Below, piece after piece: positions 1-8,334 of a stretch of DNA of 64,000 nt. The stretch's first letter is position 1. Each line of letters opens with the position of its first letter. The translations under genes were made by a program, and so were the position numbers. The stretch comes from FEN-1219 sp036563665 (GTDB lineage Bacteria; Pseudomonadota; Gammaproteobacteria; Steroidobacterales; Rariloculaceae): assembly GCA_036563665.1 (NCBI GenBank), contig DATCLY010000093.1:62001-126000 (forward strand). Direction: 5' to 3'. The notes below the pieces were generated by a model. It worked only from the letters and a program-made list of their open reading frames with translations. It made no database searches and was not told the DNA's origin.

Positions 1-288
1 GTGGACAGCGATTACGATTACGACGGCGAGCAACGGGCGGCCGGCGAGCAGCGCTCGTTCGGTCAGTGGGTGAACGACGCGACCACCTCGGCCGCCGTCA
101 AGGCCGCGCTCGTGCGCAACGACAACATCAGGGCGCGTTACATCGACGTGGAGACGCGCGACGACGTCGTCACGCTCCGCGGCGAGGTGGAGACGGAGGA
201 GCAGAAGGCGCTGGCGGAGCAGCTCGCGAAGAACACGCGCGACGTGAGCGAGGTACGCAACGAGCTGACGGTGCGCAGCGGGGGCTGA
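1..288 (+). CDS. BON domain protein (start possibly upstream)
   Basis: The visible frame is 95 residues and opens with GTG at the first base of the window, so the real start may lie further left. Residues about 25-92 form one BON (OsmY/nodulation) domain: a helix around SAAVKAALVRND, a strand pair around VVTLRGEVET with the family's central glycine, a helix TEEQKALAEQLAKN, and a last strand VRNELTV. BON proteins are usually periplasmic or envelope-associated and bind lipid surfaces under osmotic stress. If position 1 is the true start there is no signal peptide, and a longer N-terminus could supply one. Family call is firm; precise role is not known. Confidence 0.8.
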   Translation: MDSDYDYDGEQRAAGEQRSFGQWVNDATTSAAVKAALVRNDNIRARYIDVETRDDVVTLRGEVETEEQKALAEQLAKNTRDVSEVRNELTVRSGG

Positions 289-412
289 ACCGGCGCCGCA
301 CGGCGGTCGGGTGCCCGGTGCGGCGCTCGGCACGCCGAACGAAAACAGCGCGCCTCGAACGGCGCTCCTGGTTCAGATGGCGCCCCCGGCGCGAGAGGAG
401 CGGCTCGGCCCC

Positions 413-2239
413 ATGGGACTGCGCATCGAAGACTACGGCCTCATCGGCGACACGCACACCGCCGCGCTCGTGGGCTGCAACGGCTCCATCGATTGGTTCT
501 GCGCGCCGCGGTTCGATTCCCCCGCATGCTTCGCCGCGCTGCTCGGCGACGCGCGGCACGGCCGCTGGCTCATCGCGCCGGCCGCCGAGGTGGTGGAGAC
601 GTCGCGGCGTTACCTCGGCGACACGCTGATCCTGCAAACCGAGTTCGCCACCGCGACCGGGCGCGTTCGCCTGACCGACTTCATGCCCGTCCACAACGAC
701 GACACGGACATCGTGCGCGTGGTCGAGGGTCTCGCGGGCGAGGTCGAGATGCGCATGGAGCTCGTCGTGCGCTTCGACTACGGCGCGGTGGTGCCCTGGG
801 TGCGGCGCATCGACGGCACGCTGCTCGCCATCGCGGGCCCCGATGCGCTCGCGCTCTGGTCGCCGGTGGAGACGCACGGCGCCGGTCTCACCACGCAGGC
901 GCGGTTCACGGTGCGCGCGGGCGAGCGGCTGCCGTTCCTGCTCGCCTGGCACCCCTCGCACCAGACGCCGCGCTCGGGTCTCGACCCGTTGGCGGCGCTC
1001 GAGGCGACGAGGCGCTGGTGGCAGAAGTGGGTCGGGGATTGCAGCTACCAGGGCCCGTGGCGCGACGCCGTGGTCCGTTCGCTCATCACGCTCAAGGCGC
1101 TGACCTACGCGCCCACGGGCGGCATCGTGGCGGCGCCGACGACGTCGCTGCCCGAGCAGATCGGCGGCGTGCGCAACTGGGACTACCGCTACTGCTGGCT
1201 GCGGGACTCGACTCTCACGCTCTACGCCCTCCTCTCGAGCGGCTACACGGCGGAAGCCGCGGCCTGGCGGGACTGGCTGCTGCGCGCCGTGGCGGGCGAC
1301 GCCTCGCAGCTGCAGGTGATGTACGGGCCGGCCGGCGAGCGGCGGCTGCCCGAGCAGGAGCTGCCGTGGCTGCCGGGCTACGAGCGCTCCGCGCCGGTGC
1401 GCATCGGCAATGCCGCCGTCGATCAGCTGCAGCTCGACGTGTTCGGCGAGGTGTTCGACACGTTGCACGTGGCGCGCCGGGCCGGCGTGCCGCCGTACGC
1501 CGAGGCGTGGAGCATGCAGAAGGCCATGCTGCGGCACCTCGAGCGCAACTGGCAGCAGCCCGACGAAGGCATCTGGGAGGTGCGCGGGCCGCGGCGGCAT
1601 TTCACGCACTCGAAGGTCATGTGCTGGGTGGCGTTCGATCGCGCGATCGCCGCGGTGGAATGCTTCGGCGCACCGGGGCCGGTGGAGGACTGGCGGCACG
1701 TGCGCGACGCGATTCACGACGAGGTGTGCCGCGAAGGCTACGATCGCGAGCGGCGCACCTTCACGCAGTTCTACGGCGGGACGGAGCTCGACGCGAGCCT
1801 CCTGCTGATTCCCCTCGTCGGCTTCCTGCCGCCGCACGACAAGCGGGTCGAAGGCACCGTGGCCGCGATCGAGCGGGCGCTCTTGGAGGACGGCTTCGTG
1901 CACCGCTACGCGATGGATTCGGACTCCGCGGAGATCGACGGCCTGCCGCCGGGCGAAGGTGCGTTCCTCGCCTGCACGTTCTGGCTCGCGGACAACTACG
2001 TCCTGCTCGGCCGCCGCGACGACGCCGCCGCGCTGTTCGAGCGGCTGTTGTCCCTGCGTAACGATCTCGGGCTGCTGGCCGAGGAGTACGACCCGCGAGC
2101 CGGGCGGCAGCTCGGCAACTTCCCGCAGGCGTTCTCGCACGTGGCGCTCGTCAACACGGCCTTGAACCTCGCGCGGGCCCACGGGCCCGCGGAGGATCGG
2201 GGGCGTCCGACCGACCCGGCACGCGCGGCGAGCCCGTGA
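413..2239 (+). CDS. Glycoside hydrolase family 15 (glucoamylase/trehalase-like)
   Basis: A 608-residue protein related to bacterial GH15 enzymes, which hydrolyse alpha-glucosides such as trehalose, dextrin or isomaltose by inversion. The N-terminus RIEDYGLIGDTHTAALVG followed by GSIDWFCAPRFDSPACFAALLG is the typical beta-sandwich entry of this group. The (alpha/alpha)6 domain shows EQIGGVRNWDYRYCWLRDST, and the C-terminal FSHVALVNTALNLA segment is also typical. I chose ATG 413 because homology begins right there and GAGAGGAG lies about 12 bases upstream; in-frame GTG 311 and ATG 377 would add 34 or 12 unlikely residues. There is no signal peptide, so it is cytoplasmic. Substrate cannot be decided from sequence alone. 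Confidence 0.9.
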   Translation: MGLRIEDYGLIGDTHTAALVGCNGSIDWFCAPRFDSPACFAALLGDARHGRWLIAPAAEVVETSRRYLGDTLILQTEFATATGRVRLTDFMPVHNDDTDIVRVVEGLAGEVEMRMELVVRFDYGAVVPWVRRIDGTLLAIAGPDALALWSPVETHGAGLTTQARFTVRAGERLPFLLAWHPSHQTPRSGLDPLAALEATRRWWQKWVGDCSYQGPWRDAVVRSLITLKALTYAPTGGIVAAPTTSLPEQIGGVRNWDYRYCWLRDSTLTLYALLSSGYTAEAAAWRDWLLRAVAGDASQLQVMYGPAGERRLPEQELPWLPGYERSAPVRIGNAAVDQLQLDVFGEVFDTLHVARRAGVPPYAEAWSMQKAMLRHLERNWQQPDEGIWEVRGPRRHFTHSKVMCWVAFDRAIAAVECFGAPGPVEDWRHVRDAIHDEVCREGYDRERRTFTQFYGGTELDASLLLIPLVGFLPPHDKRVEGTVAAIERALLEDGFVHRYAMDSDSAEIDGLPPGEGAFLACTFWLADNYVLLGRRDDAAALFERLLSLRNDLGLLAEEYDPRAGRQLGNFPQAFSHVALVNTALNLARAHGPAEDRGRPTDPARAASP

Positions 2240-2316
2240 AGCGCCGGCCGCGCGGGCGCGGCTCGCCCTCGCGCGAAGCATCGCCGCCGGGCGCCGCTTT
2301 TCCGTACACTGCGCAC

Positions 2317-3750
2317 ATGAGCTCCGAGCGCACGATCGACGCGCGGGCGGCGGAGGAGATGGTGGCGACGCTGTTCGCCGAGTCCATCGTCCCCACGCTC
2401 GTCGAGTACATCAAGATCCCGAACAAATCGCCGGCCTTCGATCCCGATTGGGAGCGCAACGGCCACATGGCGCGCGCCATGGACCTGATCGTCGACTGGT
2501 GCCGCGCGCAGCCCATCGCGGGCATGCGTCTCGAGGTGGTGCGCCTGCCCGGCCGGACGCCGCTGCTCCTGATCGAGGTGCCGGGCGAGGTCGACGACAC
2601 CGTGCTGCTCTACGGTCACATGGACAAGCAGCCCGAGATGACCGGCTGGAGCGAAGGCCTCGGGCCCTGGCAGCCGGTGCTGCGCGGCGACCGGCTCTAT
2701 GGGCGCGGCGGAGCCGACGACGGCTATTCCACGTTCGCCTCGCTCGCGGCGCTGCGGGTGCTCGGCGAGCAGCGTGTGCCGCACGCCCGCTGCGTCGTGC
2801 TCATCGAAGGCTGCGAGGAGAGCGGCAGCTTCGATCTGCCGCACTACATCGATCACCTGCGCGACCGTATCGGCTCCCCGAGCCTCGTCGTGTGCCTCGA
2901 CTCCGGCGCCGGGGACTACGAGCGGCTCTGGTGCACCACCTCGCTGCGGGGGCTCGTGAACGGCAATCTGCACGTCGACGTGCTCCGCGACGGCGTGCAC
3001 TCGGGCGAGGCGAGCGGCGTCGTGCCGTCGAGCTTCCGCGTGCTGCGCATGCTGCTGTCGCGGCTCGAGGACGAAGCCACCGGCGAGATCCGTCCCGAGT
3101 GGCTCTACGCGCCGATCCCCGAGCAGCGCATCGCGCAGGCCCGCGAGATGGCGCGGGTGCTCGGCGCCGGCGTGTGGGATCACTATCCCTGGGTGGCGGG
3201 TGCCCGGCCGGTGACGGACGACCCCGTGGAGCTGATCCTGAATCGCACCTGGCGCCCGCAGCTCGCGATCACGGGCGCCGCGGGCCTTCCCGATCTCGGC
3301 GGCGCCGGGAACGTGCTGCGGGCGGGCACGGCGGCGCGCGTGAGCGTGCGGCTGCCGCCGGGGGTGAACGCCGCGGAGGCGCAACGCCGGCTCCGGGAGC
3401 TCTTGACCGCGGACCCGCCCTACGGCGCGCGGGTGCGGTTCGAGTCGAGCGAGGCGAGCGACGGCTGGAACGCCCCGCCGCTCGCGCCGTGGCTCGAGGC
3501 GGCGCTGAACGAGGCGTCGCAGACCTACTTCGGCAAGCCCGCCGTGCACATGGGTGAGGGCGGCACCATTCCGTTCATGGCGATGCTCGGCGCGCGCTTC
3601 CCGGACGCGCAGTTCATGATCACCGGCGTGCTGGGCCCGGAGTCGAACGCCCACGGGCCCAACGAGTTCCTGCACCTGCCCACGGCCCGCAGGCTCGCGT
3701 GCTGCGTGGCCGAGACGCTGCGGCGGCATGCCCTGCGTCCGCGCGCCTAG
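2317..3750 (+). CDS. M20 family metallopeptidase / dipeptidase
   Basis: This 477-residue zinc-dependent amidohydrolase belongs to the M20 (CPG2/ArgE/carnosinase-like) family. Visible metal and catalytic motifs are LYGHMDKQPEMTGW (metal His and catalytic Asp), YGRGGADDGY (bridging Asp) and EGCEESGS (catalytic Glu pair). A dimerisation lid follows between about residues 200 and 340. The most C-terminal conserved stretch is GVLGPESNAHGPNEFL, which carries the last metal-binding His. No signal peptide is seen, so it probably cleaves small peptides or N-acyl amino acids in the cytosol. ATG 2317 is preferred; an in-frame GTG at 2236, overlapping the upstream stop, would add 27 low-complexity residues. 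TACACT lies 6 bases before the ATG, so transcription could begin at the start codon. Confidence 0.92.
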   Translation: MSSERTIDARAAEEMVATLFAESIVPTLVEYIKIPNKSPAFDPDWERNGHMARAMDLIVDWCRAQPIAGMRLEVVRLPGRTPLLLIEVPGEVDDTVLLYGHMDKQPEMTGWSEGLGPWQPVLRGDRLYGRGGADDGYSTFASLAALRVLGEQRVPHARCVVLIEGCEESGSFDLPHYIDHLRDRIGSPSLVVCLDSGAGDYERLWCTTSLRGLVNGNLHVDVLRDGVHSGEASGVVPSSFRVLRMLLSRLEDEATGEIRPEWLYAPIPEQRIAQAREMARVLGAGVWDHYPWVAGARPVTDDPVELILNRTWRPQLAITGAAGLPDLGGAGNVLRAGTAARVSVRLPPGVNAAEAQRRLRELLTADPPYGARVRFESSEASDGWNAPPLAPWLEAALNEASQTYFGKPAVHMGEGGTIPFMAMLGARFPDAQFMITGVLGPESNAHGPNEFLHLPTARRLACCVAETLRRHALRPRA

Positions 3751-3861
3751 GCGGGGTCCGCCGCAAGACGGTCCGCCACCGGAAAATATCCCGCGCGGGG
3801 AGCAGGCGCGACCCGGGGCGGTTCGCCCGGTCAGCGGCGCGGCGTGCGGCCGCTCTGCCGG

Positions 3862-3889
3862 TTGCGCCGGTAGAACCGCGGTGTATGCT
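3862..3889 (+). promoter_or_regulatory. Putative sigma70 promoter of the peroxiredoxin gene
   Basis: TTGCGC (3862-3867) and TATGCT (3884-3889) are separated by 16 bases. They lie about 80 bases before the peroxiredoxin start in an otherwise empty 218-base gap. This is a sequence-pattern call only. Confidence 0.45.
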
Positions 3890-3968
3890 GCCTGTCCAAC
3901 CACGCTGCGCGTGGTGACACCCCGAGCTGCGTCCCCCGCGCAGCGACAAGTAGAAGGAGGAACTACCC

Positions 3969-4628
3969 ATGGGACTGCACATTGGAGACACCGCTCCGGA
4001 CTTCACCGCCGAGACGACACAGGGGCGGATCAACTTCCATGAGTGGATCGGCGATAGCTGGGCGATCCTCTTCTCGCACCCCAAGGACTTCACGCCGGTC
4101 TGCACCACCGAGCTCGGCTACATGGCACGGCTGCAGCCCGAGTTCGAGAAGCGTAATTGCAAGATCATCGGCCTGTCCGTGGACTCGGTGGACGACCACA
4201 AGCGGTGGTCGAAGGACATCGAGGAGACGGGCGGCGCGCCGGTGAACTACCCGATCATCGACGGCAGCGATCTGAGCGTCGCCAAGGCGTACGACATGCT
4301 GCACCCGAACGCGAGCGGCGATGCGAAGGCGAGGACCGCCGCCGACAACCAGACCGTGCGGTCGGTGTTCATCATCGGGCCGGACAAGAAGATCAAGGCC
4401 ATCCTCACCTACCCGATGTCGAGCGGGCGCAACTTCGACGAGGTGCTGCGGCTGCTCGACTCGATCCAGCTCACCGCCAAGCACCAGGTGGCGACGCCGG
4501 TGAACTGGAAGCAGGGCGAGGAAGTGATCATCGCGCCGTCCGTGCCGGACGAGGTGGCGCGGCAGAAGTTCCCGCAAGGCTGGAAGCAGCCGAAGCCGTA
4601 CATGCGCATCGTGCCGCAGCCGCGCTGA
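3969..4628 (+). CDS. 1-Cys (Prx6-type) peroxiredoxin
   Basis: A 219-residue thiol peroxidase of the Prx6 subgroup that reduces hydrogen peroxide and alkyl hydroperoxides in the cytosol. The peroxidatic cysteine is C45 in HPKDFTPVCTTEL, the standard PxxxT/SxxC motif. One further cysteine is present, C64 in EKRNCKIIGL, which is not the C-terminal resolving position of 2-Cys enzymes. The long C-terminal part (VATPVNWKQGEEVIIAPSV and PKPYMRIVPQP) is the Prx6 signature dimerisation extension. A strong ribosome site AAGGAGG (3954-3960) sits 8 bases before the ATG, suggesting high expression. It is monocistronic between a putative promoter and the palindrome before the XRE gene. Confidence 0.97.
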   Translation: MGLHIGDTAPDFTAETTQGRINFHEWIGDSWAILFSHPKDFTPVCTTELGYMARLQPEFEKRNCKIIGLSVDSVDDHKRWSKDIEETGGAPVNYPIIDGSDLSVAKAYDMLHPNASGDAKARTAADNQTVRSVFIIGPDKKIKAILTYPMSSGRNFDEVLRLLDSIQLTAKHQVATPVNWKQGEEVIIAPSVPDEVARQKFPQGWKQPKPYMRIVPQPR

Positions 4629-4704
4629 GCGGCCGGCCTACGCGGCTCGCGCGGCCGGTGCCGCCGCGGCCGAAGCGCGCCCTCCGGCTCGAGACTGGGC
4701 GGGC

Positions 4705-4747
4705 GCCGCGCGGATCCATGACCTCGGAGGTCATGGAGCCGCGCGGC
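4705..4747. promoter_or_regulatory. 43-bp near-perfect palindrome upstream of the XRE gene
   Basis: Arms 4705-4725 and 4727-4747 are inverted copies of 21 bases with one mismatch (positions 4714/4738) around a single central base, with the core CCATGACCTC/GAGGTCATGG. TATGAT (4756-4761) follows, 7 bases before the XRE start codon, so the palindrome covers the expected -35 region. No T-run follows, which argues against a terminator. It could be an autoregulatory operator for the XRE protein, or an RNA hairpin closing the peroxiredoxin transcript. Confidence 0.6.
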
Positions 4748-4768
4748 ACCCCGCGTATGATCGGCGTC

Positions 4769-5575
4769 ATGCAGACCGCCGCCGACAATGCTCACGGACG
4801 CCGCCCGGTGGGCGCGCTGTTGCGCGAGTGGCGCATGCGGCGCCGGCTGAGTCAGCTCGACCTCGCGCTCGAGGCCGACATCTCGCCCCGGCACCTGAGC
4901 TTCCTCGAGACGGGGCGCTCGCGGCCGAGCCGCGAGATGGTGCTGCGCCTGGCGGAGCGGCTGGACGTGCCGCTCAGGGAGCGCAACGAGCTCCTCGTCG
5001 CCGCCGGCTTCGCGCCGTCCTTTCCCGAGCGCGCCCTCGACGACACCGCGCTCGCCGCGGCGCGGCGGGCCATGGAGCTCGTGCTGCGCGGCCACGAGCC
5101 GTACCCGGCCCTCGCCGTGGATCGTCACTGGACGCTCGTGGCGGCCAATGCGGCCGTTCCGCCGCTGCTCGCGGGCGTCCGCACCGAGCTCCTCGCGCCG
5201 CCCGTGAACGTGCTACGCCTGAGCCTCCACCCGGACGGGCTCGCGCCGCGCATCGCGAACCTGCGCGAGTGGCGCGACCATCTCCTCGAGCGGCTGCGGC
5301 GCCAGGTGGAGCTCACGGCCGACGCGCGGCTAGCCGCCCTGCTCGAGGAGCTGCGCGGCTATCCGGCCGGCGACGAGCCGCCGCGGGCGCGCGCGGACTA
5401 TGGCGGCGTGGCCGTGCCGTTCCGGCTGCGCACGCCGCGCGGCGAGCTCGCCTTCCTGAGCACGACCACGGTGTTCGGCACGCCCATCGACGTCACGCTG
5501 GCCGAGCTCGCCATCGAGGCATTCTTCCCCGCCGACGAGCGCACGGCCCAGGCGCTGCGGCAGCCGGCGGCCTGA
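4769..5575 (+). CDS. XRE-family transcriptional regulator with MmyB-like ligand domain
   Basis: A 268-residue regulator. Residues about 13-70 form a Cro/C1-type helix-turn-helix: LLREWRMRRRLSQLDLALEAD, then ISPRHLSFLETGRSRPSREM with the recognition helix, and LAERLDVPLRERNELLVAAGF. The rest (YPALAVDRHWTLVAANAA onward) resembles the MmyB-like PAS-related domain of actinobacterial and proteobacterial XRE regulators, thought to bind a small, perhaps fatty, ligand. The start ATG 4769 lies 7 bases after TATGAT and has no Shine-Dalgarno sequence, so the mRNA may be leaderless. The 43-bp palindrome just upstream is an obvious candidate operator. Targets are unknown. Confidence 0.88.
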   Translation: MQTAADNAHGRRPVGALLREWRMRRRLSQLDLALEADISPRHLSFLETGRSRPSREMVLRLAERLDVPLRERNELLVAAGFAPSFPERALDDTALAAARRAMELVLRGHEPYPALAVDRHWTLVAANAAVPPLLAGVRTELLAPPVNVLRLSLHPDGLAPRIANLREWRDHLLERLRRQVELTADARLAALLEELRGYPAGDEPPRARADYGGVAVPFRLRTPRGELAFLSTTTVFGTPIDVTLAELAIEAFFPADERTAQALRQPAA

Positions 5576-5650
5576 TCGCCCGGCGGGCGGCCGCGCGTCG
5601 TGCCGTGCAGCGGACGCCGTGCTAAGTTCGACGGCGGGAGGTGAGGACGT

Positions 5651-7279
5651 ATGCGATCGACGACGTTGCGGATGCTGGGCCTCGCGGCGGTCGCCGCCCT
5701 CGCGGCGTGCGAACCCGACCGCGAGTCCGACGAGGTGGAGCCGATTCCCGCCGAGCCGCGCGCGGCGCAACCCGTGCCCGCGCACGCCGCCGACGCGCCC
5801 GCGGGGATCGCCTGGTTCGAGGGCGCCGTGGAACAGGCGTTCGAGCGGGCTCGAGCCCAGGGCAAGCCCGTGTTCCTGTTCTGGGGCGCCGCCTGGTGCC
5901 CGTACTGCGCGGATCTCAAGGCACACGTCTTCACGCGACGCGACGTGCAGGAGCGCCTGCAGCTCTTCGTGCCCGTGTACCTCGATGGCGACGATCCGGG
6001 CGCGCAGCGGTGGGGCGAGGAGCTCGGCGTCGCGGGCTACCCGACCGTGCTCGCGCTCAGGGCCGATCGCACCGAGCTCGCCCGCATCGCAGGCGGCATG
6101 GACCTCGAGCTCTACGACGACATGCTCGACCTCGTGCTCGGCGACGTCCGGCCCATCGACGCGCTGCTCGAGGCCGCCACGCACGACGGGGCGGCGCTCG
6201 CGCGCGACGACTGCAAGCGCTTGGCTTACAACGGCTGGGGGCTCGAGGACGATCCGCCGCCCGCAGAGGGGATCGCCCGCGCCGAGGCGTTGGCCGCGGC
6301 GGCCGCCGCGTGCCCCGCGGACGCGCGGGTGGAGCGCGCGCGGCTGCTCGCCGTCGCGGCCGCCTATGCGGTGGACGCCGAGGGCGCCGCGGACGAGGGC
6401 GCGCAGCCGAGCGAGCGGCTCGCGCGCCTGGTCGGCGAGGTGCGCGACGTCGTGGCCGACCGACCGACGGCCGCGGCGGCGGCCGACGCGCTGCAGTCGC
6501 TCGACGGCGATTTCTTCGCCGTCGCGAAGCGGCTCGACCCGGAGGGCGCGGAGGGGCTGCTCGCCGACTGGTCCGCCGTCATGGACCTGGCCACGGACGA
6601 TCCGCGCTATACCGAAGGCGACCGGCTGGCCGCGGTGCGGAGCAAGCTCGAGGCCGTGAAGGCGTTTCGCGGCGACATTCCCCCCGCGTTGGCGGACGCG
6701 GCGCGCACACGGGCGCACGAGGCACTCGAGCGCACGCGCGGCACGCCGGCCCGGCCCGGCGTCGTGAACGCCGCGGTGAACCTGCTCGTCACGCTCGACG
6801 ACTTCGGCGCCGCGTATGCCGTGGCGGAAGCGGCGCTCGCGGAGTCGAAGACGCCGTACTACCAGATGGCCGATCTCGCCGCGCTCGAGGAGCGCATGGG
6901 CAACCCGGAGGGCGCGATCGCATGGCTCGAGCGCGCTTATCGCGAGTCGCAGGGGGCGGCCACCCGGTTCCAGTGGGGCACGAACTACGTGCGGGGGTTG
7001 ATCCGCATGCGGCCCGACGACGAAGCGGCCGTGCGCGACGCCGCCGTGGCCGTTCTGGGCGAGCTCGATGGGCCGGAGCGGCTCTACCGGCGCACGCGCG
7101 CGCGGCTCGAGTCGCTGGAGGCGGCGCTGCGCCAGTGGAGCGAGCACGGCCAGCACGAGGCCGCCCTCGCGGCCATTCGCGGCCGGATGGCGGAGATCTG
7201 CGCCGGCATGCCTCCCACGGAAGCGGAGGCGCTCGCCCGCTGCAGGGCGTTCCTCGCGCCCGCGACGGAGGGCGCCTGA
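5651..7279 (+). CDS. Thioredoxin-fold lipoprotein
   Basis: A 542-residue exported lipoprotein. Its signal peptide ends in a lipobox LAAC with C20 as the lipidated cysteine, then an acidic, proline-rich linker to about residue 50. Residues about 55-165 are a thioredoxin-like domain with the redox motif W-C83-P-Y-C86 and a cis-proline region VAGYPTVLAL. The remaining 370 residues are helical and repeat-like (PYYQMADLAALEERMGNPEGAIAWLERAY is TPR-like). It probably reduces or isomerises disulfides in the periplasm, or acts as a DsbD/thioredoxin-like partner. A ribosome site GGGAGGTGAGG precedes ATG 5651. It converges on the membrane-protein gene 7 bases downstream. Confidence 0.85.
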   Translation: MRSTTLRMLGLAAVAALAACEPDRESDEVEPIPAEPRAAQPVPAHAADAPAGIAWFEGAVEQAFERARAQGKPVFLFWGAAWCPYCADLKAHVFTRRDVQERLQLFVPVYLDGDDPGAQRWGEELGVAGYPTVLALRADRTELARIAGGMDLELYDDMLDLVLGDVRPIDALLEAATHDGAALARDDCKRLAYNGWGLEDDPPPAEGIARAEALAAAAAACPADARVERARLLAVAAAYAVDAEGAADEGAQPSERLARLVGEVRDVVADRPTAAAAADALQSLDGDFFAVAKRLDPEGAEGLLADWSAVMDLATDDPRYTEGDRLAAVRSKLEAVKAFRGDIPPALADAARTRAHEALERTRGTPARPGVVNAAVNLLVTLDDFGAAYAVAEAALAESKTPYYQMADLAALEERMGNPEGAIAWLERAYRESQGAATRFQWGTNYVRGLIRMRPDDEAAVRDAAVAVLGELDGPERLYRRTRARLESLEAALRQWSEHGQHEAALAAIRGRMAEICAGMPPTEAEALARCRAFLAPATEGA

Positions 7280-7286
7280 CGGTCGC

Positions 7287-7808
7287 TCAGAGGCCCAGCG
7301 TGTACAACAAGGTGTCGTTGTACATGATCATGCGGCCGAAGAAGATCACGCCGAACCAGGCGACCAGCGACACGGCCGCCACCGCCTTGGCCGAGCCCGC
7401 CGCGTCTCCTTCGGCGCCGACGGCGTCGGCGGCCCGCGCGATGCCGAAGAAGTAGAAGACGAACACATTGATGCCGGCGATCAGCACGAGCAGCATCTTG
7501 AGCTGAAACGACAGGTTCGTCAGATACTCCATCGGGCCGCCGACGGGGTTGCCGGCCACGAAGATGAAGCCGCTGATCGTGTTCATTAGGAACCCCGCCA
7601 CGCCGAGCGGAATGAGGCGCTCGAGCTGGTTGATGGGAATGCCCTTGCCGATCCCGAGGATGCGCAGGTCCGTGAGGCCCACCGTGCCGATCAGCAAGCC
7701 CATGCCGATGAAGTGACAGATCTCACAGACGGGCCACACCCAGCTGTAGCCGTTCACGAAGTTGACCAGACCAGTGGCCGCCAGGACGTCGGAAAGCCAT
7801 TGCAGCAT
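7287..7808 (-). CDS. Small four-helix membrane protein, pair 1, second gene
   Basis: A 173-residue integral membrane protein with about four hydrophobic helices. Its core pattern, a helix with HFIGMGLLIG, then DLRILG, then PLGVAGFLMNTISG and SFQLKMLL, is shared with three other proteins in this window (7822-8334, 45448-45921, 45953-46426). It resembles unannotated DUF6644-like membrane proteins, but I am not certain of the family number. A conserved His in the second helix could bind a metal or haem; that is inference only. A strong TAGGAGG sits 6 bases before ATG 7808 and touches the stop codon of the upstream partner, so the two are probably translationally coupled. Confidence 0.8.
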   Translation of the reverse strand: MLQWLSDVLAATGLVNFVNGYSWVWPVCEICHFIGMGLLIGTVGLTDLRILGIGKGIPINQLERLIPLGVAGFLMNTISGFIFVAGNPVGGPMEYLTNLSFQLKMLLVLIAGINVFVFYFFGIARAADAVGAEGDAAGSAKAVAAVSLVAWFGVIFFGRMIMYNDTLLYTLGL

Positions 7809-7821
7809 GGCGCGCCTCCTA

Positions 7822-8334
7822 CTAATCGAGACCCAGCAGGTGGGAGAGGAAGTTGGGATAGGCGGTCAACCGCCCCGCGATGATCACGCCGGCCCAAACC
7901 ACGAGGGTGGCCACACCCAGGACCCGGGCCTGGCCCGACGTCGCCGAGCCGGGGTTGTCGTGCACGCCCTCCACCGCGATGCGGTGCCGCATCAGCTCCA
8001 TGACCACCATCGCTACGACGATGAGGCCCATTTTCACGATGAACGCGCTGTTCGTGAGCATCCCGCTCGCGTTCGCGGCGAGCAGCAGGAGCCCGGAGAT
8101 CGCGTTTACCGTGAACCCTACCCACATGATGGGGTAGAGCTTGAGCAGCTGGCTCAGAGGGATGCCTCGGGCGAACCCGAGCAGCCGCAGGGCGATGACG
8201 GCGCTCGTTCCCACGACGACGGCAAGCCCCATCGCGTGCAGCGCCAGCACGCTGGTATACGCGAAGATCGACGGCGACTCGCGCACCCAGGTCGCTATGC
8301 CGCTGCCCTCGATGGTCGCAAGGAAATCCTGCAT
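7822..8334 (-). CDS. Small four-helix membrane protein, pair 1, first gene
   Basis: A 170-residue membrane protein, first gene of a two-gene unit with the protein encoded at 7287-7808 (13-base gap). It shows the same core as its neighbour: HAMGLAVVVG in helix 2, LRLLGF, WVGFTVNAISG, and FIVKMGLIVV. I chose ATG 8334 (MQDFLATIEG), which gives an N-terminus like the other members; the frame stays open to 8421 but that extension reads as non-protein. A TATACT -10-like box is at 8374-8369 on this strand. Function unknown. Members in this window always come as adjacent, diverged pairs, which suggests a heteromeric complex. Confidence 0.8.
   Translation of the reverse strand: MQDFLATIEGSGIATWVRESPSIFAYTSVLALHAMGLAVVVGTSAVIALRLLGFARGIPLSQLLKLYPIMWVGFTVNAISGLLLLAANASGMLTNSAFIVKMGLIVVAMVVMELMRHRIAVEGVHDNPGSATSGQARVLGVATLVVWAGVIIAGRLTAYPNFLSHLLGLD

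Noticed and set aside
170..2281. 700-codon open frame on the minus strand over the GH15 gene
   Set aside because: It is rich in Arg, His, Ala and Pro without domains. In DNA this GC-rich, frames opposite real genes stay open by chance. The same holds for long antisense frames over 5330-7156, 38956-40248, 53832-56756 and 58732-61299.
4705..4747. Palindrome as a rho-independent terminator of the peroxiredoxin gene
   Set aside because: No T-run follows on either side. A terminator role is not excluded but has less support than an operator.
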